NCBI GenBank assembly: GCA_945643635.1
Contig: CALZFC010000017.1
Coordinates: 3,528,001 to 3,592,000 of the forward strand
Origin: Allodiplogaster sudhausi
Lineage: Eukaryota > Nematoda > Chromadorea > Rhabditida > Diplogasteridae
Length of the DNA stretch: 64,000 bases
Direction: 5' to 3'
Shown: in pieces, positions 46,168-58,599 of the stretch
Numbering within the stretch: position 1 is the stretch's first letter
Layout: each line of letters starts with the position of its first letter
Position numbers and translations under genes: made by a program
Notes under the pieces: generated by a model
The model's input: only the letters and a program-made list of their open reading frames with translations
Databases searched by the model: none
What the model was told of the DNA's origin: nothing

Positions 46168-47304
46168 ATCTTGCTATTTGTCCAAGACATGTCAAGGACA
46201 ATCGGCCATGACCGTTTCAAAATAAAACGGACACATGTCCTGGACACATCCACTTCTGCCTATCTTAATGCACAGGGGTCTAGGACATGTCTAAGACATG
46301 TCCTGGACGTGTCCTGGACAAAAAAGAAAAAAATCTCGATGGTCATGGACACTTTTGTGGGCTTGTCCCTTGCGTGGTCATGACCATAGCGAGAGAGTGC
46401 ATAAATGCGGAGAACACAGAGTGACACGCTCGCGGTTACTACCGATGTCCCGGACAAATTATGGCATGCGACACAGTTTATGACATATGGCACCTCTTTT
46501 TTAGTACTGTTTGAAGTCAATTTAGGGGGAAAATTTTAAACGAGCCAACAATTCTCGGATGGATGCAAGAACTTTCTTCCATGTTCTTCAACAAGCTGCA
46601 CTTTTTTATGTTGTTTTGTTTTTCTAAACTGATTTCGGCATGTTTTTGGATCCATTCGCCACCATTGTGCTGAAGAGCCTAGCTGAAGAGATGGGAGAAG
46701 CTTGACTCGCGAACATGCGTCTCGCGAATGGTGTAGCAGAATTACTGACTGGCGCCAACTCGCACATCCACTGCTCGGCGCCATCGTATTCAAGCAGTGC
46801 TCGCGAATGTCCCCCGTTCCTCTGCTATGTTATTCTCCACCACCGTTTTTGTTATGGCCATGTTATGAAGCCCCATCAATAAATGTTGTGACATCTAAGA
46901 ATTTCTCGAGATGTGGTCGTGCAGATACAGGGGACTGGCTCACAGGAAGGAACTTGGGCGTATCTCACAATCAGAGTTGGGGTATGGAAAGGAATCCGAT
47001 TCGATACATATGTAGTTTTGTAATTGATTGGTGCATAAGTGTCTGGTGCAATTCGACTTAAAAAGTTGCATTTTTTTCAAGAGTGGACTTAGAGTAAACC
47101 ATTTTAGCTTCTCTTTTTTATTTTGATTATTTTTGAAAAATAAATATAGAATAACAGTAAAAAGAGCTGAAAATGCCAAAAATTTATTTAAACGCGCACA
47201 TGTGGAGGTGTCCATGACGTGTCCTTGACGTGTCCTTGACATGGTTATGACCATGAACGGTCATGACCGATTGTCCTTGACATGTCTTGGACAAACGGCA
47301 AGAT
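46168..47304. mobile_element. 1.1-kb TIR element with GGACATGTCC repeats
   Basis: Inverted ends ATCTTGC..TTTGTCCAAGACATGTCAAGGACAAT pair with ATTGTCCTTGACATGTCTTGGACAAA..GCAAGAT. Both arms contain many GGACATGTCC/GGACACGTCC and GGTCATGACC palindromes. The flanks TGCGGCGGC and TGCGGCTGC may be an imperfect 9-bp duplication, with five extra bases on the right. No transposase is seen. Confidence 0.7.
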
Positions 47305-47439
47305 TAATGCTGCGGCTGCAGTAAGAACTCTCTCTGCTGAGAGAGGCGAGAATGTGACAAAAGCTATTATGGTCTCATAATAAATAAAGGACGAGCAAAA
47401 TAAGCAATATATTAGAGTAAAATTTGAATATGAAAAAAG
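47305..47439. other. Short spacer
   Basis: No gene or repeat supported. Confidence 0.4.
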
Positions 47440-48412
47440 CGTTTGAATGCTTATTTGCCGATAGCGCTCGAATCTCTAAGAATGTTTATCTGCGCTTTAC
47501 TTACCCTCAAAGTGGAGTCATACACATCGCGAAGGGAAAGGAAAAAGCCCTATTCTTCGGATCTTCCTCCGAAAACATACATCATACCATCGATAGCAAC
47601 AGCGGTGTGGAAGTCACGCGATGTTGGCCTCTCGCCCTCAAACACTTTCCTTGTTTATTGTTCTTTTAACACCTGTTAATAAAAGAGTAATCAAATAATA
47701 AAAAGGTTGCGAATGGAATGACAACAAAAGTGTACAGCTCTGTCCAGACATTTGTGTCGAAGTCGAAGACGCACATAGGTGTCATCAGAGAAGCTTTGCA
47801 ACTCCTCCTCGAAACCATCAAAAATAAACATCTTATTTCCATGAACCACGGCGGAATGCCCATTCCGGGCAGGGGGAATCAATCCTGAGACACCATGAAC
47901 TGTCCAGCGACGAGTTCCTGCAGAAATGAACATTAAAGGAGTTCGTCGGCGAATAATTAACATGCCGTTCTTACGCATGGATCAGTTCATCTCGTCGTAA
48001 AACATAAATCCAAAAAGATTTAACGATTTTTGTCATATCATTTCAGAATTATTGTCATGTAAAATCTCAAGGGTAGAGAACCAGGTACTGTAGATTTTGG
48101 CCTTCTCCTATTTTTTCTGCACTCTTTCGGGCCTAGAATAGGCGAGATTAAACAGTAGTGCTATAAAACATACAGTAGCGCTTGAGAAAATAATTATTCC
48201 TCGGATGACTCCTTTAAAAGTAAGGAAAGAAAGACTAACTGGGATCGAACTCGTGTAGGAGGGAGCTGGCTCCATACTCTTCGTTCCAGCCTCCCCAGAG
48301 ATAAGCCTTCCCCCGGTAGGCAACCACGGTGTGTCCGTTGCGTTGGTAGGGGACATCCACGCTCCTCAGCGCCTCATCTTCATCGTCTCCTATCACCTCC
48401 CAGTCATCCTAA
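47440..48412 (-). pseudogene. Kelch-repeat (KLHDC3-like) gene fragment
   Basis: Three minus-strand segments encode kelch blades in KLHDC3 order: 48412-48242 (VPYQRNGHTVVAYRGKAYLW, GGWNEEYG, LHEFDP), about 47920-47735 (PPARNGHSAVVHGNKMFIF, FDGFEEELQSFSDD) and about 47640-47490 (PTSRDFHTAVAIDGMMYVF, GGRSEE). The second segment shifts frame after DDTYV (the FDFDTNVWTEL part is in another frame), and the third has TAG directly after GGRSEE. No N- or C-terminal exons were found. Full KLHDC3 has about 380 residues and six blades; here half remains. Probably a dead duplicate. Confidence 0.7.
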
Positions 48413-49384
48413 AAAGATTAAATGAGCGTTAAAAATGGTAATAATGTGAAAGACAAGAAAGATGGATGTCTTATGGTTAGATCACTTTTCATTTCAGCCT
48501 CTTAATCATTTACTTATAATGCATCCGAATAATACGAAGGCTACTAATTTAAGATGGTTAAATCCTCTCCCATCTACATACATATGTCGAGTTGGGGTCG
48601 AATACCAAAAAAAAAGAAAGAACTCCTATTCCTTTGCGAACAAAACATCATCAAAGCAAAATATGTATCATCAATGATGTAACCAAATGAGCACATATTT
48701 TTGTCCAGAAAAAAAAGGGTTACCGAGTCTTTGTCATCGTCCACATCATTGCTGTATGCAGGCTTTCTTTTGCTACCGCTCTCTTCCGAAAGATTCTTCT
48801 CATTTACTGCACGAATCCGCTTCCAGCGATACGAAACTGAAAGAAGTCCATCATCCTCTGCACTCTCTTTTCCAGCAGCTATCCATTCACTATTCCTTCT
48901 TCAGTGTCTAAAAAAGGGCGTTCGATATTCCTCTCAGCCAGAGAATGGTCACGACTAGCAAAGAGAGCTATGTAATCAGTATGCACACTTTTAACGTCTT
49001 GGGACATTGTGAGATATTTAACTGATAGAAAGAAGAAAGAATAAAATCTGAACCATGTCAATATGAGAAACAAATCAAGAATATCAAGCCCATAGTTCAA
49101 GGTCAGAAATATCTTAAGAGGATATCACAGATATCAGAGAGATATCTGTGATATCCTCTTATCCTAAGCCTAGGGCCACGATCGTCAGCAGCAAAAACAA
49201 TAGCAAGGTTTATTCCTTTAGTTTCAACTAATAAATAAACATTTAAATGAGTATATAACAGTGATGGAGCATCTGTAGATAGAAATACATACATACATTC
49301 ATATTTCTATAAATTTATATACGTACCTATGTTAATATAGTATTCATTCACTGGCACGGAGGCGTCGCCCGCCGTGCTAGTGAA
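48413..49384. other. Intergenic
   Basis: No gene is supported. It holds a perfect hairpin at 49116-49160, listed separately. Confidence 0.45.
49116..49160. repeat. Perfect 20-bp-arm hairpin
   Basis: AAGAGGATATCACAGATATC, then AGAGA, then GATATCTGTGATATCCTCTT: a 20-bp perfect inverted repeat with a 5-nt loop in AT-rich intergenic DNA. Confidence 0.95.
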
Positions 49385-50044
49385 CTGTCGTTCGAACATG
49401 CGAAAGTGGAATGCGGTCGGATTCGGCGGCTCTTGGAGACGACTGAGGCGTGCGTGGGCGTGACGGTCGAACGCCGAAGTCGTACCAGCATTAGCTTGAG
49501 GATTTAGCGATCAATAATAATAGAGGTCTCTCAACTAGGATAAACATAGTTCCATATACAATAAAGACTTCACACAGTAATACAATCGAAATGTCTCGGG
49601 CACACGCTGCAAGCACGGCGTTCCCGCCTGCATCAATGCGACCGTCTGCGCCGCGTATGAAAGGACAACGATTGACCAGCCGAAGAGCCACGAAAATAGG
49701 AGTACTCTCTAGAGATTCAGCTAAAAACAATCTCTGTACTCGAAACACATCGTTTAATATGTGCACTAATATGTTACGGTACATAAGACAATTTAATTTA
49801 TGAAGACGATCCATGTCATGTTTATTTCTTGATTAAAAAATATCATTTTTGCTATAAATTCATAATTATTTTCAAGAGTAATAGAAAATTGTGTCCTGGT
49901 TACATGCCTGCAATTCGTATGAAGAGCCGAGCTCGTGGCAAGCGAGATGGCGAGGGCTGATAGGCACGAAATGGTAGCGGCAGAAAGGAAGAGCGTATTG
50001 ATGTTCTCGATGATAAGACATTCCAGACGCATCACTCTTACCAT
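49385..50044 (-). pseudogene. Receptor G3: internally deleted serpentine receptor
   Basis: TM1 exon about 50044-49913 (MRLECLIIENINTLF to HTNC), TM2 exon about 49708-49580 (VLLFSWLFGWSIVVLSYAA) and then directly the C-terminal exon about 49495-49385 (LRRSTVTPTHASVV). The exons for TM3 to TM7 seen in G2 are absent. In the tail, one base is missing relative to G1 (CCAAGAG vs CCAAAGAG), moving FHFRMFERQ out of frame. A non-functional relic. Confidence 0.7.
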
Positions 50045-51064
50045 TTGAACGAAAAGGGCAAGAAATGTTGTGAGGCAACTGAACAATAGATGTAGTCAAA
50101 TGTTCACAGTACTATGATTGTTATATAATGTTTCAATTTCAATTTTTTAAATCGATTTATGTACCAGCATTTGCATGAGAAGCTTTGAGGTAAAATGTGA
50201 GATTCAAACGAATAACGGAAGCGTGGAAATGATAAAATAGCTTGAAAAAGTCCAACATACATATGCTTGAGACGGAATTTCATGGCTGTTTTGAATAAAG
50301 AAGCAGCTGTCTAAATAAAATAAACATTTTTTTAACTGAATTTCCGAGTACATCAGTCACGCAATTAATACTGTAAAAACTGAAGCCAGTTTGTAGGTTT
50401 CATTTTGAGCTCTGTAGAATTTCAATGAAATATTTTGTGGGTTTGGAGAGATCTTTTGGATTTACTTCATTCTATTCATGATACTGTATATTGTATGATG
50501 CTATACGTATGTATATTGCATACTGTAAATTCGACCATGGTTACAATTAGAATTTGAAGTCATCGAAATCAGATGTTTCCGTATTTGTATTCAATGTGAT
50601 GGTCAAATAGTAGTCTTAAGATGTGTAGTGACCGTACTTTTCAAAGAAAGTTATCATTTTGTTTGCTGGCAGCTATTTAATATTCTTTGTTGAGCATGTT
50701 TCTTTCGAAGCGTTCAAAAGGTCGTTCAATACTTTCCCACGATAGATTCAAACATCTTGAGAGTGTTCTCGACTCTTGTCAAAGAAGTGACACAGGTGTT
50801 CATAATAAATATTCATATGAATATCAGCCAGAACTCTTATTAGCGGATTTTGGCTGATACTTTGAGAACGGCTGTTAGTTTACTTCAAACTTGCTATAGG
50901 TTGAAAACAAAAGTGGGCTTGCAGTCCAACTTTATTTTTCCAAACAAACCGGAAACAAACGAATGAAAGTAGAAGAGGGAAATGATGATAAATGAAGAAG
51001 GGGGATATCGAAAGAAGTTGGGTGAGGATGAATCTTGAGCCTTCCCCTTTTACCAGCCCCTTCC
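50045..51064. other. Intergenic downstream of S1
   Basis: No gene is supported. About 50885-51064 is the 3' UTR side of S1 (AATAAA on the minus strand at about 50935) and matches 60600-60777 downstream of S2. Confidence 0.5.
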
Positions 51065-54000
51065 TCAAGCGAAGATCCTTGCTGCTCTTTCGTCGTGCGT
51101 CGCGCGTTGGCGAACCTGCAGAGTCAAGATTTGAAAGGGCCGTTCTGTAGGATCAAGCAGCTCCCAATGGGCACTTGTCAAATTTAAAGTGTCTAATTTT
51201 GGGATGAAAAATTTAATGGGGTAGTTATTCCTTGAAATGTTGGATTGGGTCACCAAAGTCTTTATAGAGAGGCTCTCTTAAAAAGGCATATATGCTTCTT
51301 AAATACTCTCTCCTCTCACTCTCTCTCCTCAATAAACAATCAATCTAACCCGAATGTCAGGCGGTCCCCATTGTGACATCGGGCACCAAAGCGACTTGGG
51401 ATCGTCACCATTCGCGCAGATGGAATACAACTGAAAAACGATAAATCGTCCGTTTCACTATATCTTAAGGAAGATCGACAACAATAGAAAAAAATTTTTA
51501 CTTTTCGTTTTTCTATAGCGAAGATTGGCGAAGCAATAATAACTGATACTGAGCATGTTTAAACTTCCCGCGCATTTAATTATCTCTCTAGTAAAATTAA
51601 TAAATATACATATGAAATGGGCGATACAATTTGGAATGCAATTGTGCCAACTTTGAGAAAGAGCGTGACTACTGGCAGGTACGTGAAGAACATGCAGAGA
51701 AAGGTGATCGCGTTGAAGACACGGAACTCGAAGTGGTAAGAGCAGTAGAGAATCGACTGTAATGTAATTCACTTTAGGTTACATAAATGAATAGACATTC
51801 GCTTTTGCAAGTAAAAGATTAACTCTTACGTTATTTACTTAAATAACAGTTTATTAAGAAACGAACACAATAGATTGGAGGCAGCACATACTGCCAATAG
51901 GCTCGGAAGAACTCAAATGTTGCGAAGGTCAGCCAGTGAGGCTTTTCGCGTCTGCGATACTGCATTGTCTGCAAGAAATATTGAAACGGGAAGGTTTGTA
52001 CTTGCGCGGATTTGAACTATGGGCCGTTGTTTGGTGTCGCGAGACACTTCGCACTCGGCCACCACGCACGATGAGGTTGACGACGATGCGGCGGTCGCCG
52101 TAGAGGAAGAAGAAAGCAGTCAGCTCGAGAAGCGCGGTCAGCGATTGCCAGCAGAGCGCTTGCTTCGCCCACTGGACGATGATGCTCGCCTTGCCTATCT
52201 CAAGAAGGAAAAAAGGATTGGTCCTCAAAAGTATTTAGACGTTTTCTTTAAAGTGTAATACAAATATTTTCTTGAAAACTGAAAAAAATGCAAATAAATA
52301 AATAAAGTAGCACGCATGCATAATGGTAGAACTGGATGATCGCGGTAGAGGTGCCAAGCGCATGAAATTAGAAAAAAAATTGAATCTGGCATCATTTAAT
52401 AAGTTTTCAAACTTAAAGAAAGAAAATGTCAATAAATGATTTTGATTTTCTTGTATATAAAAGGAAAAATTCTTGACATAATCGGGCATGTGAAAAATTT
52501 AAACAAAAAGAGAAAAAAATTATTAATAAAAAGGATATGTGCGAACGTAAACAATCGAGAACCGCCTCGTATTCATGCGTATAAGAGTAGTAAAGATGCC
52601 ATTCACGGTCATGATCACAAATTCAAAGGTCATCATCTGTAAATAAAGATTCCTATTTAATTTGAAAAATTGTATTTTTATACAATTTTGAAATGGAACT
52701 ATTTTCATAGCAAAAAAAAAGATTGAAAGTTTGAAGGTATTTTCCTTTCTCATTTTTTAACCGTATAGCCGAAGGTGAAGACGCCGGAAGAGAATCGAAG
52801 GGATAGTAGCATACTCTCCTACTTGTGTTTGGACGTAAATGCCAAGCAGGTCGGACAAGAATCCAGTTTTCTGACCTTTGCGCACTGAAAGAAGGCGACT
52901 GATTTCAACTTTATAATATAATATATATATGAATACAATGTATTTAATTCATTTTATTTATTTAATTATTTTATTATTTAATTACTTAAATACATGAAAC
53001 TGCCGAGATATTGTAGTGCCTTTTGCTTTTACTATAATATTTGTTAAAAAAAAATAGTGCACACGAACTCGTAAAAACTTTTCGAAAAATTTTGAACGTG
53101 ACATTTTTTCTTCGACATTTCGATATTTCCTCAGGATATCCTGGAGTTAAATTTCTGCTTAACTTACATAGAACAGAAATATACCGCGCCGCACCAAAAA
53201 TTTCCCTGATATAGGCACATTTTTTGTATGCAAATTTCTCTAGAATGCTGTACTTTTGTATCTTTTACTTTGTAGAAGTGCTCGCATGAATAGCCTAAGT
53301 CATGAAAAGAATGGGTTTCATGCTCCTTTAATGTATTTAATACATTTAATATAATACGGCTAATTCATTATTCATTTTAGTTATTTAATTATTAATATAC
53401 ATAATGTATTTTTATATTTAATTTATTTGATATATTTAATTTAAATACCGTATTTTCTCTATTAGTGCCCCCGGGGGCACTATTTTTCAATCCCCTTGCG
53501 AGAGGGGGGCACTATTAGAGGGAGGGGGGTTCTATTAGAGGGAGGGGTACTATTTTTCAATGTGATTGACTAAAAGTTTGATAACACCACTTTATTCTCA
53601 AAAACGAAGAATTATAGCACTTCTTCAACGGAATCATCACTGGAATATCAGTTTTACCTTAGATTCAGAATGAATTTGCAATCAGTTCATCGGTAAGAGC
53701 ATCCCATACCTAAGCATGGATTCCACAAACTTCTCTATTAGACAATTAGGGGGGGGGGGGCACTATTGGAGGGGGGTTCTATTAGAGGGAGGGGTACTAT
53801 TTTTCAATACCCTTGCGAGAGGGGGGCACTATTAGAGGGGGGGGGGGTTCTAATAGAGGGAGGAGCACTAATAGAGAAAATACGGTATGTGGCTAGTTTT
53901 ATTTATTTTCTTTCTTTAATTTATAACTTTTTATTTACTTACTTTTTTTATTTACTTTTATTTATTTAATTACATTATATGTTGAACTTCTTTTATTTCA

Positions 54001-57000
54001 TTTATTCATTTTCTTTTCATTTATTAATCAATTTGTTTTTTCTAATAAAACTGCATGCTATTTTCAGATTAGAGTGAAATTTGCGACTAACATAGAAGCA
54101 TGATGAACTCGGGCTGCAGATTCGGGTTCTCATTGGAGCGAATCGAAAATGCGAAGGTTACAAGCGAGATGGTGCCGAGAATGAAGCAGAATAGACCGAC
54201 CACCGTTACCAACAAGGCCGGACTGAAGAGGACTCGTAAGCGGACAGCATTGAAATACTTTTTTCATTTAAATTATCTTTAAAAATCTTGCAGTTTAGCA
54301 TATCATGGTCAATATTTCTAAGTCACTAATCGTTTGAAAAGAATAATGCATTTTCGCGTCAACCGGAACAATCGACGACGCAGATTGGAGAGACACGAAG
54401 CGACAATCCACGTTCTATCGCCAATGCAAAAGGTGGTCGACGACTGGCAATTTTGAAATATATTAAATTAGGGTAACTATTAAATTTGTAGTTGCATTTG
54501 CATTTCAGCAACAATTGGAGAACAGCAGATAGTAAAGTGTAAAAGGCACCGTAAGCATGACATTCATGCACACGTTGAAATTGATGGCTTCCCAGTCAAA
54601 GAAGAAGACTTGTGCCAGCGGAACTTTCTAAAAGATACGAATGATGGATGGATGCTCTGGTTAAGATTTTTTTTAAATTTGTTTCAAATGATGCTAGACT
54701 TGGCAAATAATTCGTGTAACCGGGATTCGAAACAGGAAAATATTTTCTCTTAGTTATATGTTTGTAATTTAAAATTCGTTAAAAATACTCTGTATTCAAT
54801 ACCTTATCGAGAATGAAAAGGAGGAGCAGACTAATCGCTGAGATGAATGGAAGACCAGCAAGCAGAATGGATACCTAGAAGAAAAAGTAAAAGAAAAGAA
54901 CATATTTCGGGATTTAAAGCATTTTAATGCAGTCGAAACGTCGCGATTCCACAAAAAAGGTCCAATTCTTTAAAAAAAAGTCCGATCATAATTCGCGAGA
55001 ATCTTTAATATGTAGCGAATTCCTCGGACTGAAACGAATATAACGATGGCGAAGCTGAGCATCACGGACAAAAGCATAAAGAGAGAAAGATTCTGGCGTT
55101 CCTCGCTGAAACAACACAAAAATAAACCCTTGCTTTACCTGCTCTCCAGTGGTTCAGAAGTGATCCTTTCTTCATAATTTTATTGCCGGGTGTTTGATTT
55201 CTGGCTCGGGGTCGAGAATGAAAGCAGAGAAATCAGAAGTAGATTTTAATTCTCAGCTATTCAGTCGACCCCTATTCAGTCGCTGACCCCTATTCAGGGA
55301 CACTTTAAAGGCAAAAAGGAAAACATTACAGATATTAAACTAACATAAGTAGCGCTGCTGGCAAGATGTTCGAAAGTCGAGAACTCTGTAGCATCCTAAC
55401 CATGTCGACATCGAAAGTAGTGTTCTGAATATACTAAATCGCTGAACGCTTCGGGTCTCATCCCAAATTTCTTAATGTAAAATCTGTTGATATCTGTGAG
55501 TATTTTACAGTGAATTTTATAGCAGCAACATACGAATAAATAGTAAACAATATAATAATATAATAAATGATATCGACTTTTGATTTCATCTGCACGCCGA
55601 CCATCGTATCACAACGAGAGCTATTGCAGTTGTATCCTTTTGTCACAGGTGTGATGCCACAACAGACTGCAATAAATAAAATTTGAAGAAAAAAATATAT
55701 AATAGTCAATAAATAAAAATTGCTGAGGTACCAAATAAATATATTGTTTTACTAATAAAAAAAAGAAAGCTAACAAATATACTCCTCGCTCGATGAAATA
55801 TCTTTGCAGCGATTCCAGGCGTGCGTGTTAGTAAGAAGCGTCTTAAGTCTGAAAAAGAAGAATGAAAATCAGGAATCCGAATTTAATAAATGGAAATAAA
55901 TGTTGAAATTTAAAAATGGATTTATAGTATATTATGCGGGCAGGTGGCTCCACGCCAAGTGACTGGAGCTAGCACGCAATTATCCCGAGTTCGATCCCCC
56001 TGGGGCTACCACACCCGCTACCCTCCGACGATGACGCAAATGGAAGTAGCATGCTATGAAGAGTACTGCCCCTGGAGTATGGGTTGGCTCCCCAGGGAAA
56101 GCATCCAATTGGAAACCGAAAAAAAACCGTCACTGGTAAATACCCGCAGGGCCAGCCCTGATTCCGGCTATTTTTGTATCTTTTTTCTATTTGATATTGA
56201 TATTATATTATATGTGGTTTCTACTTTGTGTATTTTTTGTGACTGGCGGATATTTCATCTAAATGTAACTGGTACACCCAGTAACATAATTGCTATTGGT
56301 ATTGGACATAAAGTACGATATTTTCGTTCATTCATATCCCGGAGGGATATGTCAGTTTACACATACATATATGAAAGAGGTTATGCCTTTCGAGAAGCAG
56401 AGAGAAGCTCTGGATGCGAGTCTGCGCCAGTGGTGAGAGAAGAACCACGAAGCGAGTCGCCAACATCAGATAGCCGACGCCTGTAAAGGGGAGAAAAATA
56501 TCGATTTATTATTTATCGATTGAAAAAATTAATTTATTGTTCGATAAATTATTCTTCATCGAGGAATAACTGAATTGAACAATAAATCGATATTTGATTT
56601 TTCGACGAGCGCCTAACCAGCAGCGGCAGGCGCGATACGCGACAACAGAATGGTCGGTGGGAGACGGACGAATTGGCCGAGTGCCAACTCGAGATAGCCC
56701 ATGGGGAGGACCACCGCGAGGGTCGCCAGCCAGAACACCAGCAGGAAGGCTACTGCAAAAGAATTATTAGCCCATTTCTAGGATGACCATGAATTTTAAT
56801 CATTGAGGTATTCGTTAGACTGATAGTCAATGAGGCTGGGCGAATTACATACATATATGTATCTATGTATGTAAGTGATAGGACATAATAAGGAAATATT
56901 TGTGATCCATAGCAAAAGGACACAGTAAGTGGAAATTACGGTCTTTTTTAGATTACGGTACGTCAGGAGGACTGTAGGCTTAAACAAAGCAGCTAACGTC

Positions 57001-58568
57001 CTCCACTGCGAAAGTAGCCGTCGACGAGGAACACGAGCAAGGTCATATCCCATTGCGCATAGAGCAGAAACACGTTCTGAGAAGGGGGCAGGGGTTGGAT
57101 TTCTCGGAATGGTGGAAAAGGGCGACAAGAAGCTAGAGTTCTAGGAAGTCGGGGGGGGGGGGGGTAGAAGGCTTGGCTGGCAGAGAAAGCAAGCCATCAA
57201 AAATTGAAAGGGCCGCATTTAGCAATAGCCATAATTTCTCCGTCTGGAATTTATTCACCGATTTACCATTTCCCGTTCCTTCAGCAGCTTCTTCCGATTG
57301 TGATCGGATGCGAGGAACTCGTTGTCGGCATCTTGAAGCTGAAGGGAGAGAATTCAATTTCTATGGACTTGTTAACCTTAAAAATACCAAATTTAGAAAT
57401 ATTGTTCGAAAATATTGATTTTTTTTTACTTAGAGACTAAATTATGCTGACGACTTCTGGCGAAATGACGGGCGAATGTGCGTTTGGTGAGTGAGCGTCG
57501 TTGTCAACACCGGAGAGTTCCTCTGCGTCATCCTTCTCGGCCGAGAGCTTCGCCTCCTTCGCCTTCTTCTCTTCATCCGTCAGCTCAGTGTCATCATCTT
57601 GTAAAAAGGGAATATTTTCCTGTTTATCTCTAAAACTTTCTCATGAAATATACGATTTACCTTACTTTAGAAAACAGTTAAAATACCTCATATTTTTTCA
57701 AATTTTCAACTCTTTATTATGTGAAATTTTTTTTTTACAAAACAGCTCCACACAGAAAAGGGAGTTACGTGGAGCGTAACTTTCGACCATAACTTATAAG
57801 CGGTTACAATGCTCCGGAACAAATTATATGGTTCTGGACGGTACTTACAATGTGCATGCTCACAAGATACGTGGGGAGTAACTTAAAAGTTACGTTCCCG
57901 CCGCGCCGACGGCAGCGTCCGCAGGCCCACAAGATACGTGGGGCGTAACTTATTTACCGATGCAAAAAGGTTACGTTCTCACTGCGCCCGTCGTCTTGGG
58001 ATCTGGAAGTAGAAGGAGACAGACAGAGACAGACATTTTCACCCGACCGGCACCGAACCACCACCCCGCGCACCCCACACCCAAGCCACTACCATCACAC
58101 TACCCGCCCTATCGAACTGAATGTTGAAGAACATATTCAGATGAAAAGGGCGGCTCCCATAGAGAACTTTGCGAAGAGAAAGGAGAGAGAGAGAGAGAGA
58201 CAGAAAGAGGAAATTGACTTATGTTACGTCTCTCTCTATCCTACATTGTTCTACAGAAAAAGGCGGTTCTTTTGAGCTATTTAATGTTTATAAAAGCAAG
58301 TCTGAACGATTTCCGCACTCGAGGTCTGAGAACAAAAAAATTTGGCCCCGCTGTCTAACGCTGCGAAATAGAAATTGAGTTGTACATGCTTTCTCATGTT
58401 CTCTCCCTCTCTTTCCTTCTTTCTTTCCTTCTTTCTTTCATTCTTGTTTCTTTCCCTCTCTCCCTTTCTTCTCTCTCTCTCTCTCTCCCTTCTCTCTCTC
58501 CACAGGTACATGCCTGTCTATGTTCATTTGCGTGCAGAAAAACAGACAGAGAGAGAGAGAGAGAGAGA

Positions 58569-58599
<31 letters not shown>

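Noticed and set aside
51118..51290. Possible MITE of the TTAA fold-back family (GAGAGGCTCTCTTAA at 51270)
   Set aside because: Only one end resembles the family; no inverted partner or TTAA pair could be found.
55930..56010. Functional tRNA gene
   Set aside because: A B box is present but the acceptor stem and anticodon arm do not fold at normal lengths, and it continues into a SINE-like body.
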